In this document: positions 58,601 through 60,202 of the stretch, piece by piece
Layout: each line of letters starts with the position of its first letter
How positions within the stretch are numbered: position 1 is the stretch's first letter
Source: Nageia nagi
Lineage: Eukaryota > Pinophyta
Direction: 5' to 3'
DNA length: 64,000 nucleotides
Assembly (NCBI GenBank): GCA_050084985.1
Contig: JBITNC010000001.1
Location: forward strand, 125,116,001-125,180,000
Translations under genes and position numbers: made by a program
The notes under the pieces: model-generated
The model's database searches: none
The model's input: the letters and a program-made list of their open reading frames with translations, nothing else
Told to the model about the DNA's origin: nothing

Positions 58601-59551
58601 ATGTGAAGAGAAGCTGCAGGAACTTTATGGACTAAGACCCCTTCCACCAAAATCTTCGAAGTTATGCTGCTCTTTTATTGGAGCACATGAACGGCCACCT
58701 CCCACCTTGGTGAAGTGTTCATGTGTCTACATGTTACAGAGACCTGATGGAAGGTTTTATGTGGGCCAGGTATCTGACCTTCCTCGTTAGCTAACTAACA
58801 AAAAACTGATCTTTGCACATGTATATAGATTGAATATATTAGCTTACTATTAGGGCATTCATGAGTACCATTCCATGCCAGCCCAAATGGGGTAAACAAA
58901 GTTGTGGGTAGAGGGTAAATTTCCAAAGGTGCCTGTGTTCGAGGCACTCCAACTTTCCAGTGAACTTCAAAGGATTTGAATCTGTGACCTTGTATGTAGC
59001 AATCTACATGCAGGCAGGAGTTTTAAGTTTATCTAAATATCAAAGTGCTGTTCTGCTCAGGAACCCATGCACAAGCAATCATGCAATGTGATGCACCTCT
59101 TTCGTTTCAGATGATTTGATTTGGTTAATTTTTGACTGTGTCGCACCTCTTTCTTTATAAATGATTTGATTTGTTTAATTTCTGCCTGCAGATTTTCAGG
59201 TTACAGCTGTCATTCCTAAATTAATTCATTCTTACAGGATGGAGTTGAATGTTTCTCATATGGGATGAATGAAGTGTCATTAGTATGAATTGCTTGGACT
59301 TATTCTAATGCTTTACTTGTTTGTTGCAGACAGATGACCTTGCAGGCCGAATTAGTACACATCGTTCTCTGGATGGATGGAAAAATGTGCCTTTCCTTTA
59401 TATAAAAGTGGCAGGAAAAAGTTTAGCACGGGAACTTGAAACACTTGTCATAAATAAGCTTCCTCTGCTAGGTATTGAGCTTGTAAACACAGCAGATAAG
59501 AACCATCGGAATTTTGGCGCAACTGTGACTTCCGATATTCTGCCATTTTAG
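1427..59551 (+). CDS. MSH1: MSH1, organellar MutS homologue with GIY-YIG domain (3' part, 9 exons)
   Basis: Seen: nine exons (1427-1600, 9670-9876, 10295-10554, 10899-11042, 27165-27225, 27554-27853, 57668-58412, 58552-58769, 59330-59551) join in frame into 776 residues plus TAG. Visible residues 325-332 are Walker A (GPNGGGKS), 400-405 Walker B (LVLVDE), 436-441 the STHLHG motif, and 688-715 the GIY-YIG core (CVYM, FYVGQ, GRISTH). Known: plant MSH1 is a nuclear-encoded MutS protein of mitochondria and plastids that suppresses ectopic recombination and helps repair organelle DNA; Arabidopsis MSH1 is about 1,100 residues. The transit peptide and MutS DNA-binding domain I lie before the window. 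Intron sizes are 8069, 418, 344, 16122, 328, 29814, 139 and 560 bp. All are GT-AG except the 139-bp GC-AG intron. No frameshift or stop interrupts the spliced frame, so I infer an expressed gene. Confidence 0.96.
1601..4079. other. Intron sequence without recognisable gene
   Basis: Start of an 8.1-kb MSH1 intron. It is AT-rich up to about 2940. From about 3130 to 4079 the style changes to moderately GC repeat-like DNA (phrases such as GATGGAATAGTGTCCCG) that I cannot assign to a family. Short open frames here show no known domain. Confidence 0.5.
4080..5309 (+). mobile_element. LTR of a Ty3/gypsy-type element (5' LTR, + strand)
   Basis: Starts TGATGTCTCCC and ends CCTTACA, followed directly by a TGGTATCAGAGG primer-binding site, so this is a 5' LTR of about 1.23 kb. 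Its U3 side contains CACGTTGG-type words spaced 30 bp apart (4421, 4451, 4481, 4511, 4541). It shares phrases such as GAGCCCCAAGTGGGA with the LTRs at 18060-19222 and 22759-23941 (minus strand) and the solo LTR at 54003. No matching 3' LTR is in the window. Confidence 0.8.
5310..5596 (+). mobile_element. Primer-binding site and leader/gag start of the same element
   Basis: 5311-5328 reads TGGTATCAGAGGTTGGAT, matching the PBS complementary to plant initiator methionine tRNA. A possible gag start ATG at 5395 opens MESARKSRKSH but stops after about 25 codons. Similarity to the inverted dispersed repeat begins at 5597, so the element appears to be cut there by another insertion. Confidence 0.7.
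5597..6510 (-). repeat. Dispersed repeat, copy 1 (inverted relative to 48170-49061)
   Basis: From TTTTCTTTCCTCACC at 5597 onward this is a diverged reverse complement of about 48170-49061. Shared landmarks include CCACCTGAAAGGATTGGTTA, AGCAAATAGCAAA, AACATGTGAATACATA, AAGCTATACACC and GCACTTAAGCAGTAAAAA. In both loci the repeat lies at the 3' side of an ORF-U copy in the same relative orientation, so I infer it is the terminal (LTR-like) part of one element family. Read on the + strand it holds a short conserved peptide, LFPPERIGYPK. Confidence 0.75.
6650..8416 (-). pseudogene. ORF-U copy 3 (unrecognised retroelement ORF), split by a solo LTR
   Basis: Minus-strand coding remnant in two parts, 8416-8145 and 7286-6650, separated by the solo LTR at 7287-8139. 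With the LTR and one GATCC copy removed the reading frame is continuous through the junction, so the interruption is the insertion itself. The core shows MVPFASPFPKLCY, VIMDFS, AFAWTSEG, YPTVSKIISMLSRVTG, EFVGLIDMI, GIRWSRVI and KKFYINSYLVF. It aligns with ORF-U copies at 44338 and 37621. Two in-frame stops occur in the 3' part. I do not recognise a known family. The first 90 residues before the core have no counterpart in the other copies. Confidence 0.75.
7287..8139 (+). mobile_element. Solo LTR with perfect GATCC duplication
   Basis: 853 bp, starting TGTAATGACCC and ending ACATCACA. It is flanked by GATCC at 7282-7286 and GATCC at 8140-8144. A TATA box (TATATAAG, 7670-7677) lies about 380 bp in, in GGAGTCTATATAAGGAG, indicating + orientation and a U3-R boundary downstream. 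There is no internal retroelement sequence, so it arose by LTR-LTR recombination. It inserted into ORF-U copy 3. Confidence 0.88.
8417..9669. other. Intron, low-complexity GGAAAATTTTG-rich stretch
   Basis: 8340-8950 is full of short degenerate GGAAAATTTTGG-like words on both strands; the rest is ordinary AT-rich DNA. No coding domain seen. The MSH1 acceptor follows at 9661-9669. Confidence 0.5.
9670..9876 (+). CDS. MSH1: MSH1 exon b
   Basis: 69 codons, phase 0 to 0, after acceptor AAATTACAG and before donor GTAAGT. It starts VKECREIADSIGE and ends AEALSLA. It contains the conserved MESSWKGRVK segment of MSH1 central-domain sequences. Confidence 0.95.
10295..10554 (+). CDS. MSH1: MSH1 exon c
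   Basis: 260 nt after acceptor TTCTTCAG, ending two bases into a codon before donor GTGCGA. It encodes the conserved KGEVLYAREHESVWFKGK block and the GKKVGAEW block of plant MSH1. The open frame continues past the donor to a stop at 10580-10582, but that tail has no MSH1 similarity, and the split serine codon completes correctly in the next exon. Confidence 0.95.
10899..11042 (+). CDS. MSH1: MSH1 exon d
   Basis: 144 nt, starting with the third base of a split codon (AG/T, Ser) and ending with two bases (AG). It encodes YREAVLQANLKVMEILKGLA and a hydrophobic helix TIVFLSVLLVITKTLFGHV, matching the segment just before the ATPase domain. The donor GTTAGA at 11043 opens a 16.1-kb intron. Confidence 0.93.
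11043..12310. other. Start of 16-kb MSH1 intron, no gene seen
   Basis: AT-rich to about 12000. At about 12050-12215 there is a short degenerate direct repeat built around AAGGTTGGCGCAAG and AGGCTCCCAAAGG, about 35-60 bp apart. No coding domain visible. Confidence 0.5.
12311..12496. repeat. Compound inverted repeat (fold-back)
   Basis: Two overlapping palindromes. The arm at 12377-12411 (CTTGTGAATTTTTTGATAAA...) is repeated exactly as its reverse complement at 12462-12496 (35 of 35 bases). The arm at 12311-12335 is repeated in inverse at 12359-12382 with one base missing. The arms include decayed gag coding sequence, so this looks like a local template-switch duplication rather than a transposon end. 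Confidence 0.85.
12380..12905 (-). pseudogene. Ty3/gypsy gag fragment (minus strand)
   Basis: Reads as a Retrotrans_gag-type domain: FNGERDPTQHYLLFQEE, then FFHRSLKGEAFDWFYKL and SLHSFKEVAD, then YAIQQGPSEKIEKY and INTLIEELDVNEIL. The G-A-x-x-W-F-Y-x-L motif is typical of plant gypsy gag capsid regions. There are frameshifts near 12640 and at the 5' side, and the 3' end runs into the fold-back repeat. It may belong to the element whose LTR lies at 13439-14226, but no clear PBS links them. Confidence 0.75.
13439..14226 (-). mobile_element. LTR, minus strand
   Basis: On the minus strand it starts TGTAATATCCCC at 14226 and probably ends GGTTATTACA at 13439, giving matching inverted ends (TGTAATA/TATTACA). 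A TATA box (GGTATATAGAG on the minus strand, near 14060) lies inside. A polypurine tract and hairpin directly precede the 14226 end, so it reads as a 3' LTR. The 13439 boundary is less certain. Confidence 0.6.
14227..14262 (-). promoter_or_regulatory. Polypurine tract and conserved hairpin upstream of 3' LTR
   Basis: The minus strand reads ATTGCTTGAGGGCAAGCAAT (14262-14243, 8-bp arms) followed by a purine-rich TTGGGAGGGTTGAA tract and then the LTR. The same 20-bp hairpin occurs at 19241-19260 in another element at nearly the same distance from its LTR. Confidence 0.7.
14263..15195 (-). other. Probable 3' internal remnant of the minus-strand element, then unassigned DNA
   Basis: On the minus strand, LLEGKQFGRVEL just before the polypurine tract parallels LLEGKQFERGDF at the same place in the element at 18060-23941, so this part is probably the 3' internal end of a related element. 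From about 14870 onward nothing is recognised. Confidence 0.4.
15196..15290. repeat. GGTAAAN microsatellite
   Basis: Roughly a dozen copies of AATGGTA/AAAGGTA-like heptamers in a row (GGTAAATGGTAAATGGTAAAAGG...). It lies in or just before the 5' LTR of the gypsy element. Confidence 0.8.
15290..16015 (+). mobile_element. 5' LTR of a degraded + strand Ty3/gypsy element (boundaries approximate)
   Basis: A stretch of about 48 bp at 15304-15353 (GGTAATATCTAGAAGACATA...) recurs at 25428-25476 behind the pol remnants, so it belongs to an LTR. Gag begins at 16144, about 130 bp after the likely LTR end near 16000. The exact left boundary is not visible. Confidence 0.55.
16144..17071 (+). pseudogene. 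Ty3/gypsy gag of the outer element
   Basis: Starts MGKIPVFVAHSHGDA. Capsid-like sequence follows, with REKYFDLVIEVAKLCQG and IKDYYARSQELRRK. Near 16900 is a zinc knuckle, GCGNKGHYKTNCP, of CX2CX4HX4C type whose first Cys is replaced by Tyr. In-frame stops at about 16220, 16237 and 16345 and a frameshift near 16590 show it is dead. The C-terminal tail is rich in K and E. Confidence 0.85.
17330..17650 (+). pseudogene. Retropepsin remnant of the outer gypsy element
   Basis: VFIDGGVVNIM stands where the active-site D-S/T-G should be (here DGG). Downstream, AYLMLLGRPCLR matches the conserved ILGRPWL-type end of plant gypsy proteases. One stop at 17463 breaks it. An acidic linker (17658-17921, DEDDVDVSIMD) leads to reverse transcriptase. 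Confidence 0.7.
17930..18059 (+). pseudogene. Reverse transcriptase N-terminus, cut by a nested insertion
   Basis: Decayed sequence ending with NTKPIKQMPYPIFFES in the frame of the polymerase. It breaks at 18059 and resumes at 23947 with VKEEINKFLDVGFI. The continuation matches the usual order of plant gypsy RT (pYrippr..EvVkeEidklL). Confidence 0.8.
18060..19222 (-). repeat. 3' LTR of the nested element
   Basis: Starts TGATGTACCCC at 19222 on the minus strand and ends at 18060. It lacks about 22 bp present near the end of the partner LTR (after the terminal TGTA as read on the + strand), which explains the length difference (1163 versus 1183 bp). Confidence 0.85.
19194..20186 (-). repeat. 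30-bp tandem repeat forming a 330-codon ORF in place of pol
   Basis: From about 20170 to 19660 the DNA consists of some 16-17 degenerate 30-bp units (on the + strand CTCCAACGTGGGGT plus 16 variable bases). Because 30 is a multiple of three, the minus-strand frame stays open and gives a 10-residue repeat of LEGLLHLxLD type, rich in Leu and His. After the repeat the ORF runs on through unique sequence (CLQAFWHLIRGDN, LLEGKQFERGDF) to 19194. It lies where RT would start. No known domain. Whether it is translated is unknown; an alternative is a non-coding minisatellite open by chance. Confidence 0.75.
19223..19260 (-). promoter_or_regulatory. Polypurine tract and hairpin before the 3' LTR
   Basis: The minus strand reads ATTGCTTGAGGGCAAGCAAT (19260-19241), then TTGAGAGGGGAGACTTTA, then the LTR start TGATGTACCCC. 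It has the same hairpin-PPT-LTR order as at 14262-14226. Confidence 0.82.
20214..20603 (-). pseudogene. Retropepsin of the nested element
   Basis: 130 residues with LIDPGASHNFI at the active site (D-P-G where D-S/T-G is usual), YVYPLKGHTHIIMGVQWL (matching the DVILGMDWL-type strand) and a TMSFEIDGK segment. The frame is open from 20603 to 20214. The active-site change suggests an inactive enzyme. Confidence 0.85.
20816..20870 (-). pseudogene. Zinc knuckle of the nested gag
   Basis: On the minus strand: GKCFYCKKMWKPGHHCQGK, i.e. CX2C-x7-HXC spacing as in plant gypsy CFKCGEKWSPGHKC-type knuckles. It is separated from the capsid by the insertion at 20876-21285 and would be in frame without it. 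Confidence 0.8.
20876..21285 (+). mobile_element. Solo LTR inside the nested gag
   Basis: 410 bp starting TGTTAGGATCC and ending TTGTAATA (expected ..ACA; one C to T change). It is flanked by GTGGC (20871-20875) and GTGGT (21286-21290). TATA box TATAAATA at 21018-21025. Removing it rejoins gag in frame just before the zinc knuckle. Copia-like from its short size, but the class is not certain. Confidence 0.8.
21291..22596 (-). pseudogene. gag of the nested element
   Basis: N-terminal, charged part from 22596 (TRRRSPTPVRESTSERKF), a frameshift near 22220, then PKPSKPMF and, near 21780-21264, the capsid block FEGDALEWW, RLVKRFDRKRE, VVEEYVSEFQKV and a poly-charged tail. LEWW and EYVSEF are typical of plant gypsy gag. 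Stops and frameshifts show it is dead. The zinc knuckle that should follow is separated by a solo LTR. Confidence 0.85.
22741..22758 (-). promoter_or_regulatory. tRNA primer-binding site
   Basis: The minus strand reads GTGGTATCAGAGCTTGGA directly after the LTR. TGGTATCAGAGC is the plant PBS complementary to initiator methionine tRNA. Confidence 0.9.
22759..23941 (-). repeat. 5' LTR of the nested element
   Basis: On the minus strand it starts TGATGTCCCCC at 23941 and ends GGGATTTTACA at 22759, followed by the PBS. It contains the ACGTTG/CAACGT words and GAGCCCCAAGTGGGA shared with the other LTRs of this family. Confidence 0.88.
23947..24680 (+). pseudogene. Reverse transcriptase, main part
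   Basis: VKEEINKFLDVGFI, SEWVSPIV, KKNGKIRVCVDYWKLN, RYPLPF, FADGYSGYNQ, MPFGLCNAL and the catalytic FLDD at about 24358-24369 are seen in order, followed by FLGHVGYYR. These are classic Ty3/gypsy RT blocks. The frame is open from 24025 to 24678. A deletion joins the end of RT to PLTQFLK and then RNase H near 24675 (frameshift). Confidence 0.95.
24676..25127 (+). pseudogene. RNase H domain of the outer gypsy element
   Basis: DASDKALGSTLIQ carries the first catalytic Asp. NYTISEKEALAIIFALKKFRNYLLG carries the conserved Glu, VVTDHQALKYI the next Asp, and VDALSRA the end. The block is largely intact apart from the frameshift at its start. Confidence 0.9.
25180..25427 (+). pseudogene. Integrase N-terminus, truncated
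   Basis: LVDGVLYRVGTDEKYLCAI, then REMHDGICRGHF, the HX(n)H part of the HHCC zinc-binding domain, then GYYWPTLFKD. It ends abruptly at 25427 where an LTR fragment begins, so the catalytic core is deleted. Confidence 0.8.
25428..25476 (+). mobile_element. 3' LTR remnant of the outer gypsy element
   Basis: About 48 bp nearly identical to 15304-15353. A deletion appears to have joined the integrase start directly to mid-LTR and removed the rest. Confidence 0.75.
25477..26374. other. Intron, no feature recognised
   Basis: AT-rich. A minus-strand open stretch of 80 codons (25679-25437) shows no domain I know. Confidence 0.5.
26375..26745 (+). pseudogene. Nuclear copy of mitochondrial DNA (nad3 end - rps12 start)
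   Basis: CTCTATGAAAGGGGGTGTGCTTTGGATTGGGAGTAA (ending at 26428) is the C-terminal coding end of mitochondrial nad3 (LYEWKRGALDWE, stop) with small losses. Sixty bases on, ATG at 26488 opens MPTYNQLIRHSREEK, the N-terminus of mitochondrial ribosomal protein S12. nad3 and rps12 are neighbours and co-transcribed in seed-plant mitochondria, so order and spacing support a NUMT. rps12 then decays through small deletions and stops (GAGCTTTGA). The right part to about 26745 is GC-richer than its surroundings and may also be mitochondrial, but I cannot assign it. Confidence 0.85.
27165..27225 (+). CDS. MSH1: MSH1 exon e (61 nt)
   Basis: A very short exon found by phase. It begins with T completing a serine codon after acceptor GTTCAG, reads EARRRNWVFPTLKE, matching the conserved RRRKWVFPTL of MSH1, and ends in phase 0 before GTAAGT. 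Confidence 0.93.
27554..27853 (+). CDS. MSH1: MSH1 exon f, ATPase N-half with Walker A
   Basis: 100 codons in phase 0 at both ends. It holds GLVPYWFDIEQG, the Walker A P-loop GPNGGGKSS (bases 27680-27706), then RSICAAALLG, GLMVPAE and HFDSIMLHM, ending DGKSSFQ. The acceptor is AAAAGCAG and the donor GTATCA. These are the nucleotide-binding features of the MutS family ATPase. The intron that follows is 29.8 kb and separates Walker A from Walker B. Confidence 0.97.
27854..30708. other. Start of 29.8-kb MSH1 intron, no gene recognised
   Basis: AT-rich. A minus-strand open frame of 144 codons (29067-28633) has no recognisable domain and no MSH1 or transposon similarity I can see. A small imperfect palindrome (ACTAGCGC...GCGCTAGT) lies near 29967-29996. 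The end of this stretch may be the 5' non-coding part of the hAT element that follows. Confidence 0.5.
30709..33014 (+). pseudogene. hAT-superfamily transposase pseudogene
   Basis: Order of segments: a BED-finger-like N-terminus (KKDFVWKYGTKG, then NYLKYHLAREKGHD); a DUF659-like catalytic part at 31388-31663 with RSIDASSQTKNVDLLALLLSE and NVIHIIMDNASTYVA; DLLLEDLGKLPW and FATTFITLQSLFN; PLHATTYFFNPQFYF near 32240-32275; and the C-terminal dimerisation motif CNWSVFEYINSKKN with KLNDHVFVHYNLLFHHK near 32650-32755, ending in an acidic E-rich tail. This is the domain order of plant BED-DUF659-hATC transposases. Several frameshifts, stops (e.g. near 30776 and 30893) and probable introns interrupt it. 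Terminal inverted repeats and the 8-bp duplication were not found. Confidence 0.88.
33015..34929. other. Intron, no gene recognised
   Basis: AT-rich with poly-T runs. The 3' end of the hAT element probably lies in the first few hundred bases, but no terminal repeat could be fixed. Confidence 0.45.
34930..35339 (+). pseudogene. LINE ORF1 N-terminal part (DUF4283-like)
   Basis: Reads CEWVNIITRDHAKVKEDIEVDL, then EKFVGFRPSLHIIQRRIFEKWK, VDLVVLPREFLLFDFKCEEDMAKVLELGTWF. This is the DUF4283 pattern of plant L1-type LINE ORF1 proteins (FVGy.p....v...W...g....L..G.F.f.F..eeD...vl..GpW). Similarity stops exactly after GTWF at 35339, where unrelated LTR-like DNA begins. A possible continuation lies at 49062. 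Confidence 0.8.
36280..37238. repeat. Array of about eight hairpin-forming repeats
   Basis: Imperfect palindromes of 40-48 bp, GCATGGTTCAAAAAGACAAA then TCTTGTCTTTTTGAACCATGC, at 36280, 36391 (weak), 36505, 36616, 36762, 36905, 36975 and 37194. The first four are spaced about 111 bp apart, the rest 70-220 bp. The flanks carry related words such as GGTTGGCG, AAGCCCAGGAAG and GCCAAGCC, so the hairpins sit in a degenerate longer repeat. Confidence 0.85.
37393..37400 (+). promoter_or_regulatory. TATA box upstream of ORF-U copy 2
   Basis: TATAAATA within GGGCTATAAATACAAGCTTG, about 230 bp before the first ATG of ORF-U copy 2 and just after the hairpin array. Position and context fit an LTR promoter. 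Confidence 0.6.
37621..39974 (+). pseudogene. ORF-U copy 2
   Basis: Probable start ATG at 37621 (MTFSKGNLASDFARDLERL). It has IGDIDWQNVDPTQ, matching DTDWGNIDPIQ in copy 1, a frameshift near 37910, and then a core open from 37908 to 38501: IIMNFSPGVIKAAYQWTSEGEVEY, LVVELMILLLSRVLGKEDASKFRKEFFGFI, RRSKVLSNSIADQLL and KFYLNSYLVYMLLHCKY. Further on come DHYDPDSRMHSFF (38886) and a coiled-coil-like KEIKGLKKELATQRKLTKELELAK (39640-39715). Several stops and frameshifts follow 38501. Function unknown. Confidence 0.7.
39975..40559. other. 3' remnant of ORF-U element, then unassigned
   Basis: 40020-40290 still codes for a charged, probably coiled segment (QKDVQKLNDKANTCLEQMEFQ...) in the style of the ORF-U tail. 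Beyond that no feature is visible before the next LTR-like stretch. Confidence 0.45.
40560..41473 (+). mobile_element. Probable 5' LTR of the gag-PR-ORF-U element
   Basis: GGGCAACAC and TTTCATAGTTTGCACTTA correspond loosely to GGGCAACAC at 48119 and TTGCATGGTTTGCACATA at 48534 behind ORF-U, suggesting heavily diverged LTRs. It ends CCCCCAACA directly before a PBS-like sequence. Identity is weak, so the boundaries are rough. Confidence 0.45.
41479..41496 (+). promoter_or_regulatory. Possible primer-binding site
   Basis: TGGTGCTAGAAGAAGGGC begins with the required TGG and resembles the TGGCGCTAGAAGGAGGG type found after plant gypsy LTRs. The tRNA is not assigned. Confidence 0.5.
41780..43370 (+). 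pseudogene. gag of the gag-PR-ORF-U element
   Basis: Pro/Gln-rich start (QPQARANPQQRRRMANPPPAPPTW), then capsid-like HIQSYIDSLTRLYIEHEDVACRMFPSTLEGHA, a stop, DWYRRFTLRSITSWTQLGEAFLQRF and HELVRNFNDKF, matching Retrotrans_gag. Next come a charged coiled region KKEQELARRERELAKREKD and a possible zinc-binding HSTAHSESTCLEF with TYAINMLRHERN. Stops near 42102 and 42342, and frameshifts. Confidence 0.82.
43694..44280 (+). pseudogene. Retropepsin of the gag-PR-ORF-U element
   Basis: LMDLLEYEEPRERVISHLKS pre-domain, a frameshift near 43965, MLDFGPRANIIPWEV at the active site (D-F-G for D-S/T-G), and PPKYGMLLSREWSKMLNG, a very characteristic motif of one plant gypsy protease group. It ends LSNQIKI, then TAA at 44278-44280, and the same frame continues as GEPYLRDLIIEYN into ORF-U. 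Confidence 0.85.
44281..47731 (+). pseudogene. ORF-U copy 1, directly after the protease in the pol position
   Basis: In the same frame as the protease, separated by one TAA. Open from 44338 to 45087 (249 codons): DTDWGNIDPIQ, MIPFVVPFPDLCYEVAKRC, NVIMDFSPARNEAAFGWRRYGDEY, REEFLPIVSKLITLMWVTG, KYRKEFTGFIAMISSGRAVRWSRVI, LHHQLAYLG and KRFYKNYYLVYLLLHGKF. It is degraded to 45341, then open to 46295 (317 codons) with FQTWVEAKSMLKEL, NYDPRGVIAHFY, a proline-rich part, a serine run and an acidic stretch. Beyond that is a broken, coiled-coil-like tail (EVRRLKMELTVSRKIIKEFQ; MKDSLKKEMMETIEKL) to about 47731. No RT, RNase H or integrase motif is present. I do not recognise the family; one of the poorly described plant transposon-protein domains is possible. 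Confidence 0.72.
48040..48700 (+). mobile_element. Probable 3' LTR start behind ORF-U copy 1
   Basis: After the end of ORF-U comes GGGCAACACCTCTAGTGG and a TATA-like TATTTATAC at 48138-48146, as expected for an LTR promoter. Everything from about 48170 is shared with the inverted repeat at 5597-6510. Confidence 0.5.
48170..49061 (+). repeat. Dispersed repeat, copy 2 (inverted relative to 5597-6510)
   Basis: Diverged reverse complement of 5597-6510 across nearly its whole length. Both copies stop at GGTGAGGAAAGAAAA (49047-49061). Its minus strand codes for the segment LFPPERIGYPKRSHGILTREWWIEM, also visible in the other copy. Position after ORF-U suggests it is the U5/terminal part of this element family. 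Confidence 0.75.
49062..49950 (+). pseudogene. LINE ORF1 C-terminal part (second half of DUF4283, zinc-knuckle region)
   Basis: RKGFILKHWHKGFRPEVEN, TWVSLPNLPIEFWNASIIARIANGIGS, RVCVNMDITKELRKSIFIDEEDGGTWEQEIVYENLPIRYNMWRQFDYFARAAH. This is the part of plant LINE ORF1 following GPW, up to the ENLPxxCxxCxxxGHxxxxC knuckle, whose cysteines are lost here (Y, W, Y). An 83-bp tandem duplication (49070/49153) breaks the frame. The tail to 49950 is K/R-rich with a 38-bp direct repeat (GGAACTCTACAAGGTACA at 49846 and 49882). It starts exactly where the LINE fragment at 34930-35339 leaves off. Confidence 0.8.
49951..54002. other. Intron, no gene recognised
   Basis: AT-rich. No coding domain seen. 52330-52400 and 52600-52690 hold GC-richer stretches with CACCTAGGTGAAGG- and GCGCCTCTAGGTGAGG-like words, which may be a small repeat I cannot classify. 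Confidence 0.45.
54003..55651 (+). mobile_element. Solo LTR (TGTAACATCCCC family) containing a MITE
   Basis: Starts TGTAACATCCCC and ends GGGATTTTACA, the same end as the LTR at 22759. It is flanked by TTTGT (53998-54002) and TTTAT (55652-55656), a 5-bp duplication with one change. Without the 331-bp MITE and its duplication it is about 1.31 kb. It carries GAGCCCCAAGGTGGGA and several TAACGTTGGGCAT-like words about 30-42 bp apart. No PBS or internal sequence follows. Confidence 0.8.
55230..55560. mobile_element. hAT-type MITE inside the solo LTR
   Basis: 331 bp with an 11-bp terminal inverted repeat GAAAAATCGGA...TCCGATTTTTC and many subterminal AATCGG/CCGATT words. It is flanked by CATAGTTG and TATGGTTT, an imperfect 8-bp duplication (5 of 8 match). 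Small size, no coding capacity and an 8-bp duplication fit a hAT-derived MITE. The degenerate duplication leaves some doubt. Confidence 0.6.
55876..56809 (+). mobile_element. LTR-like sequence related to the same family
   Basis: TGATAAGACCC at the left and CACATCACA at the right could be LTR ends. The interior has TATGAGCCCCAAAGTGGGAGG, the family phrase seen in the LTRs at 4080, 18060, 22759 and 54003. No target duplication and no PBS could be confirmed. Confidence 0.4.
56850..57090 (+). pseudogene. Possible gypsy integrase zinc-binding remnant
   Basis: HYQPRY..HQKDIWVPQRLRKEVINLVV followed by Cys-rich HKVCCLC resembles the (Y)YWP.LRkeV...v..C..C segment of gypsy integrases, with frameshifts. 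Short and degraded, so uncertain. Confidence 0.4.
57668..58412 (+). CDS. MSH1: MSH1 exon g, ATPase C-half and linker
   Basis: 745 nt starting MEMSEMRS after acceptor GTTTCAG. It holds Walker B LVLVDE followed by ICRGTE, the STHLHG histidine motif and RESLAFETAR, all MutS ATPase features. After ELYASLKQDK comes a hydrophilic, poorly conserved linker of about 110 residues. It ends one base into a codon at a GC donor (G/GCAAGT). Reading through the donor hits TAG at 58418. The linker seems longer than I remember for Arabidopsis MSH1. Confidence 0.96.
58413..58551 (+). other. GC-AG intron in MSH1
   Basis: 139 bp. The only donor that keeps the reading frame is GCAAGT at 58413: exon g ends with G, and exon h starts with AA, giving GAA (Glu) and SERNLRLL, matching the SERSL-like start of this segment in other MSH1 proteins. 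The nearby GTAGAT at 58417 would shift the frame. GCAAGT is the usual form of rare plant GC donors. Retention gives an immediate stop at 58418-58420. Confidence 0.85.
58552..58769 (+). CDS. MSH1: MSH1 exon h, start of GIY-YIG domain
   Basis: 218 nt after acceptor TTTGGCAG. It encodes the pre-domain segment and the first half of the GIY-YIG nuclease (CVYML then RFYVGQ). The intron falls directly after the GQ of the second motif half. The donor is GTATCT. Confidence 0.95.
59330..59551 (+). CDS. MSH1: MSH1 exon i, end of GIY-YIG domain and stop
   Basis: 74 codons including TAG at 59549-59551. It starts TDDLAGRISTHR, carrying the conserved arginine of GIY-YIG enzymes, then LARELETLVINKL with the candidate catalytic glutamate, then NTADKNHRNFG, conserved at MSH1 C-termini. 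The acceptor is TTGTTGCAG. No canonical AATAAA lies close behind the stop; AATGAAAATA near 59626 is a weak polyadenylation candidate. Confidence 0.96.
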   Translation, partial: TDDLAGRISTHRSLDGWKNVPFLYIKVAGKSLARELETLVINKLPLLGIELVNTADKNHRNFGATVTSDILPF

Positions 59552-59925
59552 GCTATTAATGCTTGATAACTAGCCTTCTCCCAAGTGCAGTTTTTTTGAA
59601 GCACCGTGGAGAAGTGGTGTCATCAATGAAAATATATTTCAATGTAAAGAGAGAAACCTCAATGCCTGCAACATTATTTTTTGTTTTCGTTTTTTTTTCA
59701 TGTAGATCAAGAGGTTGCAAAGTGGAGCCATATGTATTGGGTCTCAATTTTGAAGTATGAAATTAGTAAGATTAACGAATGAGCCAAATTGAATGTTATG
59801 TTTTTAAATTTCTGAAGGTCCAACAAATTAAAAGCATTTGGTACCCCTCTTTATGCAAAACAAATGTAAAGGTTTTTGAAATACAACTTTTGATGAAATT
59901 CTAACTGCATTAAATTAGAGAGAAC

Positions 59926-59957
<32 letters not shown>

Positions 59958-60029
59958 GTATGTATATATAATATATATATATATGTATATGTATGTATAT
60001 ATATACATATGTATGTATGTATATATATG

Positions 60030-60111
<82 letters not shown>

Positions 60112-60161
60112 TATATGTATATATATACATACATAGATATATAGATATATGTATATATGTA

Positions 60162-60200
<39 letters not shown>
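59926..60200. repeat. TA/TATG microsatellite
   Basis: About 275 bp of almost pure TATATG/TATA repeats, 375 bp after the MSH1 stop codon. Open frames through it on both strands are artefacts of the repeat. Confidence 0.95.
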
Positions 60201-60202
<2 letters not shown>
